From positions 62,001 through 126,000 of the forward strand of contig NZ_JAERTY010000002.1 of the NCBI RefSeq assembly GCF_016746095.1: a DNA stretch of 64,000 nucleotides, given 5' to 3'. The notes below the pieces were generated by a model that was not told the origin of the DNA, searched no databases, and saw nothing but the letters and a program-made list of their open reading frames with translations. This document shows, one piece after another, positions 17,184 through 26,387 of the stretch. Position 1 is the first letter of the stretch. The number at the start of each line of letters is the position of its first letter. The DNA is from Sphingobacterium faecale (GTDB lineage Bacteria > Bacteroidota > Bacteroidia > Sphingobacteriales > Sphingobacteriaceae). The position numbers were made by a program, and so were the translations under genes.

Positions 17184-19100
17184 TTATTTTTTGAATTCTT
17201 TCGAACCTTTTATGATGGCCTCTACTACAGTAGGGTCCTGTAATGTAGAAGTATCACCTAAGCTAGATAACTCGCCTTCGGCTACCTTACGTAATATACG
17301 GCGCATTATTTTTCCAGATCTTGTCTTTGGAAGATCGGTTACGAATTGGATAATATCAGGTTTTGCTATAGCCCCGATTAGACGGGTAACAGTCTGTAAG
17401 ATATCCTGTCGTGTTTTTTCTGCATCGATATGATGGTTAGCAATTACATAAGCATAGATACCCTGACCTTTTACCGGATGCGGATAACCTACGATGGCCG
17501 ATTCTACGACGTCAGCGTGCATATTAATAGCATTTTCTACCTCTGCTGTACCGATGCGGTGACCTGATACATTCAAGACATCATCTACACGGCCCGTGAT
17601 ACGGTAATATCCTTCAGGGCTACGATAACAGCCGTCACCGGTAAAATACATATCTTTGTAGGTGGCAAAATAGGTCTGTCGGCAGCGTTCATGGTCCCCC
17701 CATGTGGTCCGTAACATACCCGGCCAAGGAAACTTGATACACAGATTTCCTGAAACATCATTTCCTTCAATCTCGTTGCCGTTTTCATCCATCAGACAAG
17801 GCTGCACCCCTGGAAGAGGAAGCATGGCATAGCCTGGGATTTGCGGTGTTATACCGGCAATAGGAGTGATAAGATGTCCGCCATTTTCTGTTTGCCACCA
17901 GGTATCGACGATAGGACATTTACCTTTTCCCACCTTTTCATTATACCAGTTCCACGCTTCTTCGTTGATCGGCTCGCCTACAGATCCTAAAACACGGAGA
18001 GAGGAGAGATCTTTGTTTTCTACATACGAATCTCCAAAAGCCATTAACGACCGTATGGCGGTGGGCGCCGTATAAATGGTGTTGACCTTGTATTTGTCAA
18101 CGATATCCCAATATCTGCCGGCATCAGGGAAGGTGGGTATGCCTTCAAACATGAGAGAAGTTGCCCCTTGTGACAATGGGCCGTATACGATATAACTATG
18201 TCCTGTAATCCAGCCAATATCTGCCGTACAGAAATAAACATCTCCGGGCTTGTATTGGAAAGTATTGGCAAAAGTATAACCCGTATATACCATATATCCA
18301 GCAGTGGTGTGTACCACACCTTTTGGTTTTCCTGTAGATCCGGAAGTATATAAAATGAACAGTGTGTCTTCAGCGTCCATTTCTTCTGCCGGACAGGCCG
18401 GGTTACCTTGAGTTTCTACTTTTTTAATCTCGTCTTCCCACCATACGTCTCGGCCTTTGATCATAGATACTGGTGTGCGCGTACGCGTTAGCACAATCAC
18501 CTTCTCAACAGATTTACACTGCATCAAGGCATCGTCTACGATAGATTTAAGCTCCAGTGTCTTTGTGCCACGGAAGCCCCCGTCGGATGTGATGACTAGT
18601 TTACACTCGGCATCATTGATACGATCTGCTATGGATTGAGCGGAGAAGCCGCCAAAGACGACCGAGTGGATGGCTCCGATGCGCGCACAGGCCAATACTG
18701 CAATTACCAATTCAGGAACCATTGGCAAATAGATACATACACGATCCCCCTTGCGTACGTTGTTGTTCTTCAGTACGTTTGCGAATTGTTCTACTTTGGC
18801 CAAAAGCTGTTTATAGGTCAGAATCCGGTGTGCTTCCGATGGATCGTTTGGCTCCCAGATAATGGCAGGCGTATCCCCGTTCTTGTAAATATGACGATCT
18901 AGACAGTTCTCCGTGATATTAAGTTTGCCGCCATCAAACCACTTGATGTTCGGTTCTGTAAAATTCCAGTTAAGGACATTGTTCCATTTCCTTTTCCAGA
19001 AAAAGTTATCCGCTATTTCTCCCCAAAATTGTTCGGGATTGTCGACGCTTCTCTTATAAGCATCCTGATACTCCTCAAAGTTTTTAATTTGAAAACTCAT
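17184..19100 (-). CDS. acs: Acetyl-coenzyme A synthetase
   Basis: The 638-aa enzyme activates acetate with ATP and CoA to acetyl-CoA through an acetyl-AMP intermediate. Motifs: the AMP-binding loop YTSGSTGKPKG, the WWQTENGG block of acetyl-CoA synthetases, the hinge YYRITGRVDDVLNVSGHR, and the C-terminal PKTRSGKIMRR, whose lysine is the usual site of regulatory acetylation. Length equals the family norm. It stands alone on the minus strand. No deacetylase or acetyltransferase gene is nearby. Confidence 0.95.
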   Translation of the reverse strand: MSFQIKNFEEYQDAYKRSVDNPEQFWGEIADNFFWKRKWNNVLNWNFTEPNIKWFDGGKLNITENCLDRHIYKNGDTPAIIWEPNDPSEAHRILTYKQLLAKVEQFANVLKNNNVRKGDRVCIYLPMVPELVIAVLACARIGAIHSVVFGGFSAQSIADRINDAECKLVITSDGGFRGTKTLELKSIVDDALMQCKSVEKVIVLTRTRTPVSMIKGRDVWWEDEIKKVETQGNPACPAEEMDAEDTLFILYTSGSTGKPKGVVHTTAGYMVYTGYTFANTFQYKPGDVYFCTADIGWITGHSYIVYGPLSQGATSLMFEGIPTFPDAGRYWDIVDKYKVNTIYTAPTAIRSLMAFGDSYVENKDLSSLRVLGSVGEPINEEAWNWYNEKVGKGKCPIVDTWWQTENGGHLITPIAGITPQIPGYAMLPLPGVQPCLMDENGNEIEGNDVSGNLCIKFPWPGMLRTTWGDHERCRQTYFATYKDMYFTGDGCYRSPEGYYRITGRVDDVLNVSGHRIGTAEVENAINMHADVVESAIVGYPHPVKGQGIYAYVIANHHIDAEKTRQDILQTVTRLIGAIAKPDIIQFVTDLPKTRSGKIMRRILRKVAEGELSSLGDTSTLQDPTVVEAIIKGSKEFKK

Positions 19101-19282
19101 TTCTTACTTCTAATTTTTAGTATAGGTCTATTATTATTATAATTTTGTTATTCAAAACAGACATCAATTTATTTGGAACTGTAAAAGAGCCTGTTGTAAG
19201 GCTAATTTAATTTTTTTTATAATTAAAAACTAATTTTTATCACCAGAAGCGCTTTAATTTGTTGTAATAATAGTTGAGAAAG

Positions 19283-20152
19283 ATGGAGATACATCCACTG
19301 AAAAAAATATACTACTTTATCATTTTTAGTAATGTTTTAATAGCATCAGCCGCAGTCGCACAGTGCCTTTTGACTTATATCGTATTAGGACTTCCATCCA
19401 GTTGGTATGTGGTCGGAATCGAAGGAACTGCGACGCTGTTGCTGTACAATTTCAGTCTGTTTTTATCCAGGCCCAAAAAACCTCAGGAATCACCTTATCT
19501 GCGCACAAGGTGGGTCTTTGGACATCAGCGTATATTTTGGATCAATACAATACTTGCTTTAGGAGGGCTTGTCTTTTGTTTATTCCATGTCCACTTTTAT
19601 ACCTGGCTTTTTTTGGCTTTAGTAGGTATGGTCAGCGTGGGTTATAGTTTACCTATTTTTCGTTTTTATGGAAAGCCTGGTGGCCTGCGGCAGATTCCAG
19701 GGCTTAAATTATTTCATATCGCTCTTGTATGGTCATTGAGCAGTGTGGGACTTCCTGTGGTGGAGGCATGGGCAGCCGCTGTTCCGATCGATTGGGCACA
19801 GGCAAATATACTTGGATTATTGAAAATATTATTTTTACTGATCTGTACGCTCCCTTTCGATATTAGGGATATGAAACAAGATTCGTATTATCATTTAAAA
19901 ACTATACCACATCTTATCGGAGAGCAAAGAGCTAAGCTACTCTGTTATGTTCTTATAGCCGTACATATCTGTCTGTTGTGGATCGTACCCTTTAATAGTC
20001 CAGTCAAACTAGGTCTGATTCTGACCGATATGCTGATTGGAATAGCTTTGTATGTCGTCCTGTTTAAAAAAAGTGTGGGCTACCATCAAGTATATTTACT
20101 TGACATAGCCCTATTGGTACAATATTTCTGTGTCTTATTGTTGGTGCAGTAA
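19283..20152 (+). CDS. UbiA-like prenyltransferase-fold membrane protein, degenerate first motif
   Basis: A 289-aa protein with about eight membrane helices. Two features suggest the UbiA fold. One is the internal block VGYSLPIFRFYGKPGGLRQ followed by a lysine and a tryptophan helix. The other is LPFDIRDMKQD, which resembles the second Asp-rich motif (DxxxD). The first Asp-rich motif expected in helix 2 is missing (the region reads YNFSLFLSRP), so prenyltransferase activity is uncertain. The ATG at 19283 follows an AGAAAG stretch; a TTG at 19274 is less likely. Its 3' end overlaps the convergent dehydrogenase gene by 18 bases. Could be a non-catalytic or altered-substrate UbiA relative. Confidence 0.6.
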   Translation: MEIHPLKKIYYFIIFSNVLIASAAVAQCLLTYIVLGLPSSWYVVGIEGTATLLLYNFSLFLSRPKKPQESPYLRTRWVFGHQRIFWINTILALGGLVFCLFHVHFYTWLFLALVGMVSVGYSLPIFRFYGKPGGLRQIPGLKLFHIALVWSLSSVGLPVVEAWAAAVPIDWAQANILGLLKILFLLICTLPFDIRDMKQDSYYHLKTIPHLIGEQRAKLLCYVLIAVHICLLWIVPFNSPVKLGLILTDMLIGIALYVVLFKKSVGYHQVYLLDIALLVQYFCVLLLVQ

Positions 20153-21064
20153 AGTTAATATTTTGTCAGCAAGGACATCGGATAGTTTGTAATAGCTTTC
20201 AAAAGTCCAACCTGCGACATGTGGACTGAGTAATACATTGTCTCTACGGATGAGCTCTGCATACCATTCCGCTTGGGACAATGCTGGAAATTTCTCGACC
20301 GGTAGTACGTCAAATGCCGCTCCTAAGATTTTGCCACTGTCGAGGTTTTTTAATACAGCTGGGATATGGGCGATTCCACCACGGGCCCCCATTAAAAAGA
20401 AAATAGGTTTACGAAAATGGAAAAGGTATTCGTCGTCCACCATACCTTTGGTTTCTCTAGTCAGTGGTATATGGAAGCTTAATACATCCGCCATTTTTAC
20501 GACTTCTTCCATCGAGGCTTCGGTGGCATATTCATCGGAGAAGCCGGTTTTATATTTGTCATAAGCTAGGACGGTAACGCCGAAACCGGAAAGTTTTTTT
20601 GCCATAGCCTGCCCGTTATTTCCATAACCAATGAGTGCTACTGTACGGCCCATAAGCTCATACCCTCGGTTTTCTTCCCTTTTCCACGTTCCATTCCGGA
20701 TTTCCTTATCTCCTCTGTTAAGGTTGTTCATCAGGTTTAGGAGCATGCCTATCATATGTTCGCCCACAGCGTCTCTATTTCCTTCATTGGCCGATAACAA
20801 AACAATTCCTTTGGAGGTTGCATAAGCCTCGTCAATATTGTCCATTCCCGCCCCTGAGCGACCTATAAATTGAAGCTTGGAGCCGAGCTCTATAAAATCT
20901 TGATCTACTTGAAACTTGGAACGAATGATTAAGCCTTCATAGGAGCCGATTTGCTGTTCAGCTTCTTCTCGTGTAATATCAGGTTGGTAATTATAGGCGA
21001 TATTGTTTTGATTCAGCTTCTCCAGTAGTATGTGGTGTATGTCGTCGACGATTAGAATGTTCAT
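20135..21064 (-). CDS. D-2-hydroxyacid dehydrogenase (SerA-like, no ACT domain)
   Basis: This 309-aa NAD-dependent dehydrogenase shows the family layout. The N-terminal catalytic half contains FIGRSGAGMDNID. A Rossmann segment follows (ALIGYGNNGQAMAKKLSGFG, with an Asn in the GxGxxG). The catalytic Arg (MGARGG), Glu (DVLPVE) and His (SPHVAG) are all present. It resembles phosphoglycerate dehydrogenase but lacks a regulatory ACT domain. No serine-biosynthesis gene is adjacent, so phosphoglycerate, hydroxypyruvate or another 2-hydroxyacid may be the substrate. It lies one base from the FAD monooxygenase gene and may be co-transcribed with it. Confidence 0.8.
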   Translation of the reverse strand: MNILIVDDIHHILLEKLNQNNIAYNYQPDITREEAEQQIGSYEGLIIRSKFQVDQDFIELGSKLQFIGRSGAGMDNIDEAYATSKGIVLLSANEGNRDAVGEHMIGMLLNLMNNLNRGDKEIRNGTWKREENRGYELMGRTVALIGYGNNGQAMAKKLSGFGVTVLAYDKYKTGFSDEYATEASMEEVVKMADVLSFHIPLTRETKGMVDDEYLFHFRKPIFFLMGARGGIAHIPAVLKNLDSGKILGAAFDVLPVEKFPALSQAEWYAELIRRDNVLLSPHVAGWTFESYYKLSDVLADKILTLLHQQ

Positions 21065-21065
21065 G

Positions 21066-22226
21066 TTATGGTGTGTTTATCTGCATAAAGTCTTTTGATA
21101 ATAGTTTGGACAAACTATGTTGCTTTATCCGGTTGGGTAAGATCTTGGCTAAGGTATTGCGCAGTGTGATTAGATAAGGATTTTCCCATTGGGCGATGTG
21201 TCCGATCTGTTGAGAAGTTTCGGTGATATATCGGGTGCGGGCTAACCTCCTTTTTTCAAAAGAACGAAAAGCTTCTACAGTTGTTTTATCTCGTTTTAGC
21301 TCATCGATCAGTACCGCTACATCTTCTATAGCCTGACAGGCTCCTTGCCCCATATTGGGAGTGGTGGCATGTCCTGCGTCCCCAATTATCAAGATATTGT
21401 GATAAGCGAGGTGCTGCAGGGGCTCGATGTCAATAATGTCACTCCAGATCAGATTTTTATCTTGTGTTGCTGCCAATATTTTTGGTATCGGTGCGTGATA
21501 ATGTTGAAACCGTTTCCACAAATCATTGGTAGTGGTGTTTTTGAATGCCGGGCTATTCGGCTTCCCGTTGACACAAGCGTACCAATATATTCTATTGTCC
21601 ACTAAAGGGGTAACGCCAAATCGACCAGCTCTGCCCCATGTTTCGAAACCGGTATCCAGTTGTATGTCACTGTTGTCTATTGTTGCTCTCCAACAGGTAT
21701 ATCCCGCATATCTTGGTGTGGAAGATGGGACAAGCTGTTGACGTAAACGCGATTTGACACCATCGGCTATTATTAAGTATTTTGCCGTATAGACGCTCCC
21801 GTCCTCAAAGAAAACCCGGACGACATTTTCCTCTTGTTCTAATTTTTGCGCTCTTTTTCCTAAAATAATATGGTCTCGCTGTATCTTAGAAAGGAGATAA
21901 GCGTGAAGATCTGCCCGGTGTATGGCAAAATTCTTTTGGCTGTATTGTTCGGAGATACGTTTGGTGTCCGGACTGAAGAGTATTTCCCCTTTTTCGCTGC
22001 GTATATTATAATTGTCAATATAGTAGCCTAATTGTTCGATTTCTGCTTTTAAATCCAGTATTTCTAACGCTTGCATGGCATTAGCTGCCAAGCCGAATCC
22101 GGCGCCGATCCCCTGTAGGAGCTGGCTCTGCTCAAACAACCTAAAATCGCGGCCAATCGACTGAAGGGCTATAGCGGCAGTGAGACCAGCAACACCCCCA
22201 CCTATAATTAGAAATTCGCTGTCCAT
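21066..22226 (-). CDS. FAD-dependent monooxygenase (UbiH/PHBH type)
   Basis: The 386-aa flavoprotein has an N-terminal dinucleotide-binding GGGVAGLTAAIAL, the middle DG motif (YLIIADGVKSRLRQ) and the C-terminal GDAGHATTPNMGQGACQAIED, the three fingerprints of class A aromatic hydroxylases. It uses NAD(P)H and O2 to hydroxylate an unknown substrate. Sequence features resemble salicylate hydroxylase-like and zeaxanthin epoxidase-like proteins common in Bacteroidota. The dehydrogenase gene follows after one base; rsmA lies upstream on the same strand. Confidence 0.85.
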   Translation of the reverse strand: MDSEFLIIGGGVAGLTAAIALQSIGRDFRLFEQSQLLQGIGAGFGLAANAMQALEILDLKAEIEQLGYYIDNYNIRSEKGEILFSPDTKRISEQYSQKNFAIHRADLHAYLLSKIQRDHIILGKRAQKLEQEENVVRVFFEDGSVYTAKYLIIADGVKSRLRQQLVPSSTPRYAGYTCWRATIDNSDIQLDTGFETWGRAGRFGVTPLVDNRIYWYACVNGKPNSPAFKNTTTNDLWKRFQHYHAPIPKILAATQDKNLIWSDIIDIEPLQHLAYHNILIIGDAGHATTPNMGQGACQAIEDVAVLIDELKRDKTTVEAFRSFEKRRLARTRYITETSQQIGHIAQWENPYLITLRNTLAKILPNRIKQHSLSKLLSKDFMQINTP

Positions 22227-22241
22227 AGCATATTTAATAGG

Positions 22242-23021
22242 TTATCTAGCGTGTGCGATTTCGTTGGTAAGCTGTACAAAGTCCGCTACTGTAAGGCGTT
22301 CTGCGCGCAGCTCGTATAACGGATTGTCACTCATTTTATCCTTTTGTATTACTGCCGATAAGGAGTTGCGTAATGTCTTTCGACGTTGGTTGAATCCTGC
22401 TTTTACCACTTTCCAGAAAAGTTGTTCGTCACAATCTAATTTTTCTACCTGATTACGAGTCATACGCATCACACCCGAAAGCACTTTAGGAGGAGGGTTG
22501 AAAGCTCCTGCTTTGACAGTGAATAGATATTCCACATCGTAGTAGGCTTGTAAGAAAACACTAAGTATACCGTATTCCTTACTACCCGGTTTGGCAACGC
22601 AGCGCTCTGCTACTTCTTTCTGAAACATGCCTGCCATCTGTACCACCCGGTGCCTTTCCTCTAGAATCTTAAAAAGAATCTGTGATGAAATATTATACGG
22701 GAAGTTGCCGATAATGGCCATTTTGGCTCCAAAATATTTGGAAAAATCCAGTGCTAGAAAATCTCCATGAATCAGACGATCCCCCAGTTCGCTATATTTA
22801 TCTGCTAGGAAAGCAATAGACTCGTCGTCTACATCGATAAGAAATGTTTCGTATTCTGTTTTTTGTAGTAGAAAATCAGAAAGGACACCCATGCCTGGTC
22901 CTACTTCCAATACCTGTGTAAAGCCTAAGGAAGGAGTTAGAGCCTCCACGATACGCTGTGCAGCATTTTTGTCGTTTAGGAAATGTTGGCCGAGATGTTT
23001 TTTTGCGCGTACTGTACTCAT
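22242..23021 (-). CDS. rsmA: 16S rRNA (adenine(1518)-N6/adenine(1519)-N6)-dimethyltransferase
   Basis: RsmA (KsgA) dimethylates the two adenosines of the 3'-terminal hairpin of 16S rRNA. The N-terminus RAKKHLGQHFLNDKN is the family start, so I place the ATG at 23021 (259 aa) rather than the upstream codon at 23057. The SAM motif reads VLEVGPGMGVLSD and the catalytic motif IV reads IGNFPYNIS. C-terminal block FNQRRKTLRNSL is also conserved. Adjacent divergent gene pdxA parallels the pdxA-ksgA linkage seen in E. coli, although the orientation differs. Confidence 0.95.
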   Translation of the reverse strand: MSTVRAKKHLGQHFLNDKNAAQRIVEALTPSLGFTQVLEVGPGMGVLSDFLLQKTEYETFLIDVDDESIAFLADKYSELGDRLIHGDFLALDFSKYFGAKMAIIGNFPYNISSQILFKILEERHRVVQMAGMFQKEVAERCVAKPGSKEYGILSVFLQAYYDVEYLFTVKAGAFNPPPKVLSGVMRMTRNQVEKLDCDEQLFWKVVKAGFNQRRKTLRNSLSAVIQKDKMSDNPLYELRAERLTVADFVQLTNEIAHAR

Positions 23022-23137
23022 GTAAAATGTCAAAAAGTGAAATGTCCTAAAGTCCAAAAGTAAAAAGTAAAAAGAAGAAAACCGCCATCAATCTTTAAAA
23101 TAAAGGAGCAGAGTGTTTTTCCTTGCCTAATTTTTGT

Positions 23138-23145
23138 TACTTTTG
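23138..23145 (+). promoter_or_regulatory. Candidate -7 box of pdxA
   Basis: TACTTTTG matches TAnnTTTG and lies 21 bases before the pdxA ATG. A TTG with suitable spacing is not evident. Confidence 0.35.
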
Positions 23146-23166
23146 AGTATAAAAAGCTTTATTGAA

Positions 23167-24222
23167 ATGAGTGAAAAATTAAAAGTAGGTATCAGTATAG
23201 GTGATTTAAACGGAGTCGGAATGGAAGTGATTATTAAATCACTGATGGACAATCGCGTTTTAGAATATTTTACGCCTATAGTATATGGTAATACTAAAAA
23301 TGCGTCATTTCATCGTAAAGCAAATAATATCAACGATTTTAGCTTTAATGTCATACAAAGTCCAGAACAGGCTAATCCTAAACGTGCCAATATTATTAAT
23401 TGTTGGCAGGAAGATGTCAAGATTACATTGGGAGAAGAGAACGAGATAGGAGGCAAGTATGCTTTTATTTCTTTGGATAAAGCTGTTGAAGATTTGACTG
23501 CAGGAAAGCTGGATGCGTTGGTCACCGCGCCAATCAATAAACATAATATACAACAAGAGGGATTTAGGTTCCCCGGACATACGGAGTATTTACAGGAAAA
23601 AGTGGGTGCAGACGATGTCCTGATGTTTATGCTTTGTGATGATTTGCGTGTCGGTGTCGTTACTGGACATGTGCCGATCAAAGATGTTGCCGTTCAGATT
23701 ACAGAGGATGCAATTTTGAAAAAACTACGGTTGATGAACAATAGTTTGAAAAAGGACTTCTGGATTCAAAAGCCAAAGATTGCTGTGTTAGGCTTGAATC
23801 CTCATGCTGGAGATAATGGCGTAATCGGTACAGAGGATGAAGAAATCATCCGGCCTGCCCTTGAAAAAGCTAATGCGGAGGGGATTCTTTGTTTTGGTCC
23901 TTATCCTGCAGACGGATTCTTTGCCTCGGATACTTATCTCAAATTTGATGCAGTGCTGGCGATGTATCACGATCAGGGACTTATTCCTTTCAAGCATATT
24001 GCTGACCGTAAGGGAGTAAATTATACGGCAGGACTGCCTATCGTACGGACTTCTCCTGACCATGGCACAGGATATGATATCGCGGGTAAAAATTTAGCGT
24101 CACATGAATCGTTTCTCGAGGCTATTTTTACGGCTGTACATATTGTCAGGAATCGTAGGGAGCAGAGCGAGCTGAGTGCTAGTCCGCTGGCATTTCGTAA
24201 GCTGTCTCGAGATCGAGACTAG
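23167..24222 (+). CDS. pdxA: 4-hydroxythreonine-4-phosphate dehydrogenase
   Basis: PdxA (351 aa) oxidises and decarboxylates 4-phosphohydroxy-L-threonine in the DXP-dependent vitamin B6 pathway. Visible blocks: GISIGDLNGVGMEV at the N-terminus, TAPINKHNI and the metal-binding FPGHTEYL, GVVTGHVPIKDV, LNPHAGDNGVIG, and AMYHDQGLIPFKH with its histidine ligand. The open frame reaches 23134, but the family start fits the ATG at 23167. No other pyridoxal genes are in the window. Confidence 0.95.
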   Translation: MSEKLKVGISIGDLNGVGMEVIIKSLMDNRVLEYFTPIVYGNTKNASFHRKANNINDFSFNVIQSPEQANPKRANIINCWQEDVKITLGEENEIGGKYAFISLDKAVEDLTAGKLDALVTAPINKHNIQQEGFRFPGHTEYLQEKVGADDVLMFMLCDDLRVGVVTGHVPIKDVAVQITEDAILKKLRLMNNSLKKDFWIQKPKIAVLGLNPHAGDNGVIGTEDEEIIRPALEKANAEGILCFGPYPADGFFASDTYLKFDAVLAMYHDQGLIPFKHIADRKGVNYTAGLPIVRTSPDHGTGYDIAGKNLASHESFLEAIFTAVHIVRNRREQSELSASPLAFRKLSRDRD

Positions 24223-24319
24223 ATCAGTGACATAATTTACTAGGTTAATAGTTCAGAATATTCTTTTAAAATAAGTACTTTTGTAACTTGTTAGACCCCT
24301 AGGTCTGTATGCGCAAGCT

Positions 24320-25750
24320 ATGATAGAACAATTGCAACACCCTATATTTTCCATTATTAGAGATTTGGCCGATAAAACGGATACAGCCTGCTATGTCATT
24401 GGCGGGTACGTCAGAGATAGGCTGATGGGTAGGCCTTTTAAGTATGATGTGGATATTCTTGTAATTGGTTCGGGGATTGAGTTTGCCACCTTATTGGGAG
24501 AACAATTGCATACTAAGGTCGCTCTTTATAAATCGTTTGGGACTGCTATGCTTTTATACGATGGGCTTGACGTAGAGTTTGTAGGAGCGCGGAAAGAATC
24601 GTACCGTAGGGATTCTAGGAAACCGATTGTGGAAGACGGGACATTGGAAGATGATCAAAATAGACGCGACTTCACTATTAATGCGATGGCTTATTCCTTG
24701 AATGGGGCTACTTTCGGGCAGTTGCTGGATCCTTTTAATGGTTTAGAAGATATACAGAGTCGAACCATACGTACCCCATTGGATCCTAACGAGACTTTTT
24801 CTGATGATCCTTTGCGCATGATGCGGGCGATACGATTTGCCACCCAGTTGAACTTTCGTATAGATATTCAGGCTATCCAGGCCATTGTTGACAACAAGGA
24901 ACGCATCAAGATTATCTCCAAAGAGCGTATTGCCGATGAGCTTAACAAGATCATCTTGTCGACCAAGCCATCTGTTGGCTTTCGCTATCTGTTTGACACC
25001 GGCTTATTAGAACTGATATTTCCAGCTATGCAGCAGCTGTATGGTGTAGAGGTGATTGATGGCCGAGCACACAAAGATAACTTTTATCATACCTTGGAGG
25101 TATTGGATAATGTTGCCGAATTGTCTGACGATCTATGGTTGAGATGGGCAGCTATCATGCATGATATTGCTAAACCCGCGACTAAGCGATTCGATAAAAA
25201 AGTGGGATGGACTTTCCATGGACATGAAGATAAAGGTGCACGTATGGTCCCCAAGCTTTTTGCCGAACTGAAGCTTCCTTTGAATGAGAAGATGAAATTC
25301 GTTCAGAAATTAGTACAATTGCACCTTCGACCTATTGTATTGGCACAGGATATCGTGACTGATTCGGCTGTGAGGCGGCTATTATTTGAAGCAGGAGATG
25401 ATATCGATGCGTTGATGCTTTTATGCCATGCTGATGTAACGACAAAGAACGAGTTTAAGAAAAAGAAGTATAGAGACAATTTCGAATTGGTCAAACAGAA
25501 ACTTAAAGATGTTGAAGAAAGAGATCATCTGCGGAATTGGCAGCCACCTGTTACAGGGGAGGATATTATGCATGTTTTTGGCTTAAAGCCAGGAAAGCAG
25601 GTGGGGATCATAAAGAATGCTATTAGAGAAGCTATATTAGAGGGCGACATCCCTAATGAACGGAAAGCAGCCTATCAGTTTATGGTGGCCCGTGCTAAGA
25701 AACTTGACTTAGAACCAAAAGAAACATTGTCCTTAGCGGCATCAAAATAA
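24320..25750 (+). CDS. cca: CCA-adding tRNA nucleotidyltransferase with HD domain
   Basis: The protein (476 aa) is a class II nucleotidyltransferase. The head has YVIGGYVRDRLMGR and the metal-binding VDILVIG, then RRDFTINAMAYSL and RAIRFATQLNF, the nucleotide-selection and arm regions. An HD phosphohydrolase-like domain follows (AAIMHDIAKP, FHGHEDKG). It completes or repairs the 3' CCA end of tRNAs. Whether it adds CCA alone or is an A-adding enzyme cannot be told from the window. A TACTTTTG box at 24276-24283 may be its promoter element. Confidence 0.92.
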   Translation: MIEQLQHPIFSIIRDLADKTDTACYVIGGYVRDRLMGRPFKYDVDILVIGSGIEFATLLGEQLHTKVALYKSFGTAMLLYDGLDVEFVGARKESYRRDSRKPIVEDGTLEDDQNRRDFTINAMAYSLNGATFGQLLDPFNGLEDIQSRTIRTPLDPNETFSDDPLRMMRAIRFATQLNFRIDIQAIQAIVDNKERIKIISKERIADELNKIILSTKPSVGFRYLFDTGLLELIFPAMQQLYGVEVIDGRAHKDNFYHTLEVLDNVAELSDDLWLRWAAIMHDIAKPATKRFDKKVGWTFHGHEDKGARMVPKLFAELKLPLNEKMKFVQKLVQLHLRPIVLAQDIVTDSAVRRLLFEAGDDIDALMLLCHADVTTKNEFKKKKYRDNFELVKQKLKDVEERDHLRNWQPPVTGEDIMHVFGLKPGKQVGIIKNAIREAILEGDIPNERKAAYQFMVARAKKLDLEPKETLSLAASK

Positions 25751-25760
25751 ATTATATTTT

Positions 25761-25785
25761 TACATTTGGATAAGCGTCAGCTTAT
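25761..25785 (+). promoter_or_regulatory. -7 box and small hairpin upstream of the ORF-3-like gene
   Basis: TACATTTG (25761-25768) matches TAnnTTTG, and is followed by a short hairpin ATAAGC-gtca-GCTTAT (25770-25785) in the predicted leader of the gene at 25800. Confidence 0.35.
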
Positions 25786-25799
25786 TTTCAATTTTGATT

Positions 25800-26381
25800 A
25801 TGGCTATTTATAGATTTAGAGTAACATTTGAGGATTATGAAGATGTATATCGGGACATCGATATGCCTTCAAAAAGTACATTCATGGACTTGCATCAGGA
25901 AATCCATAAAAGTACAGGCTATCAGGCCGACGCATCCTCTTCATTTTATGTAAGTAATGATCAATGGAAAAAGGGAACCGAAATCGCTCTTATGCCGTCT
26001 CCTCGTAAAGTTGATGCCGGTGTGCTTTTGATGGAGGATATCCGACTGAGTAAGTTTATTGACGACCCGCATCAGAAGTTTTATTACATCTATAATTTTG
26101 ATCGTCCTTACGATTTTCATGTCGAATTAATAAAGATCCTTAAGGAAGAAGACGGTAAAGAATATCCGGCGATTTTTAAATCGGTCGGCCAGGCACCAAA
26201 GATGATTGCCGCAGCTAATTTTCCGGTTGCCAGCGAAGAGGATGAGGATGAATATGTAGAAGCAGAAGCTGCAGAGGAGTATGGTGTCGATGAAGATGAT
26301 GACTATGATACTATGGATGGGGATGACGAAGAAGAAGGTGCTGATCAAGAAGAATTCGGTGGTGGTGAAGAAGATTATTAG
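25800..26381 (+). CDS. pRiA4b ORF-3-like (IS1096 passenger-like) protein with acidic tail
   Basis: The first 135 residues resemble the plasmid pRiA4b ORF-3 family (IYRFRVTFEDYEDVYRDIDMPSKSTFMDLHQEI, split over the start; later KFYYIYNFDRPYDFHVEL). The family was named from a plasmid and is related to an IS1096 passenger protein, but chromosomal copies are widespread and its function is unknown. The last 45 residues are almost entirely Asp/Glu with Gly and Tyr, a strongly acidic disordered tail. I chose the ATG at 25800 (193 aa). Six bases separate it from miaA, so the two are probably co-transcribed. Confidence 0.7.
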   Translation: MAIYRFRVTFEDYEDVYRDIDMPSKSTFMDLHQEIHKSTGYQADASSSFYVSNDQWKKGTEIALMPSPRKVDAGVLLMEDIRLSKFIDDPHQKFYYIYNFDRPYDFHVELIKILKEEDGKEYPAIFKSVGQAPKMIAAANFPVASEEDEDEYVEAEAAEEYGVDEDDDYDTMDGDDEEEGADQEEFGGGEEDY

Positions 26382-26387
26382 CCTATA

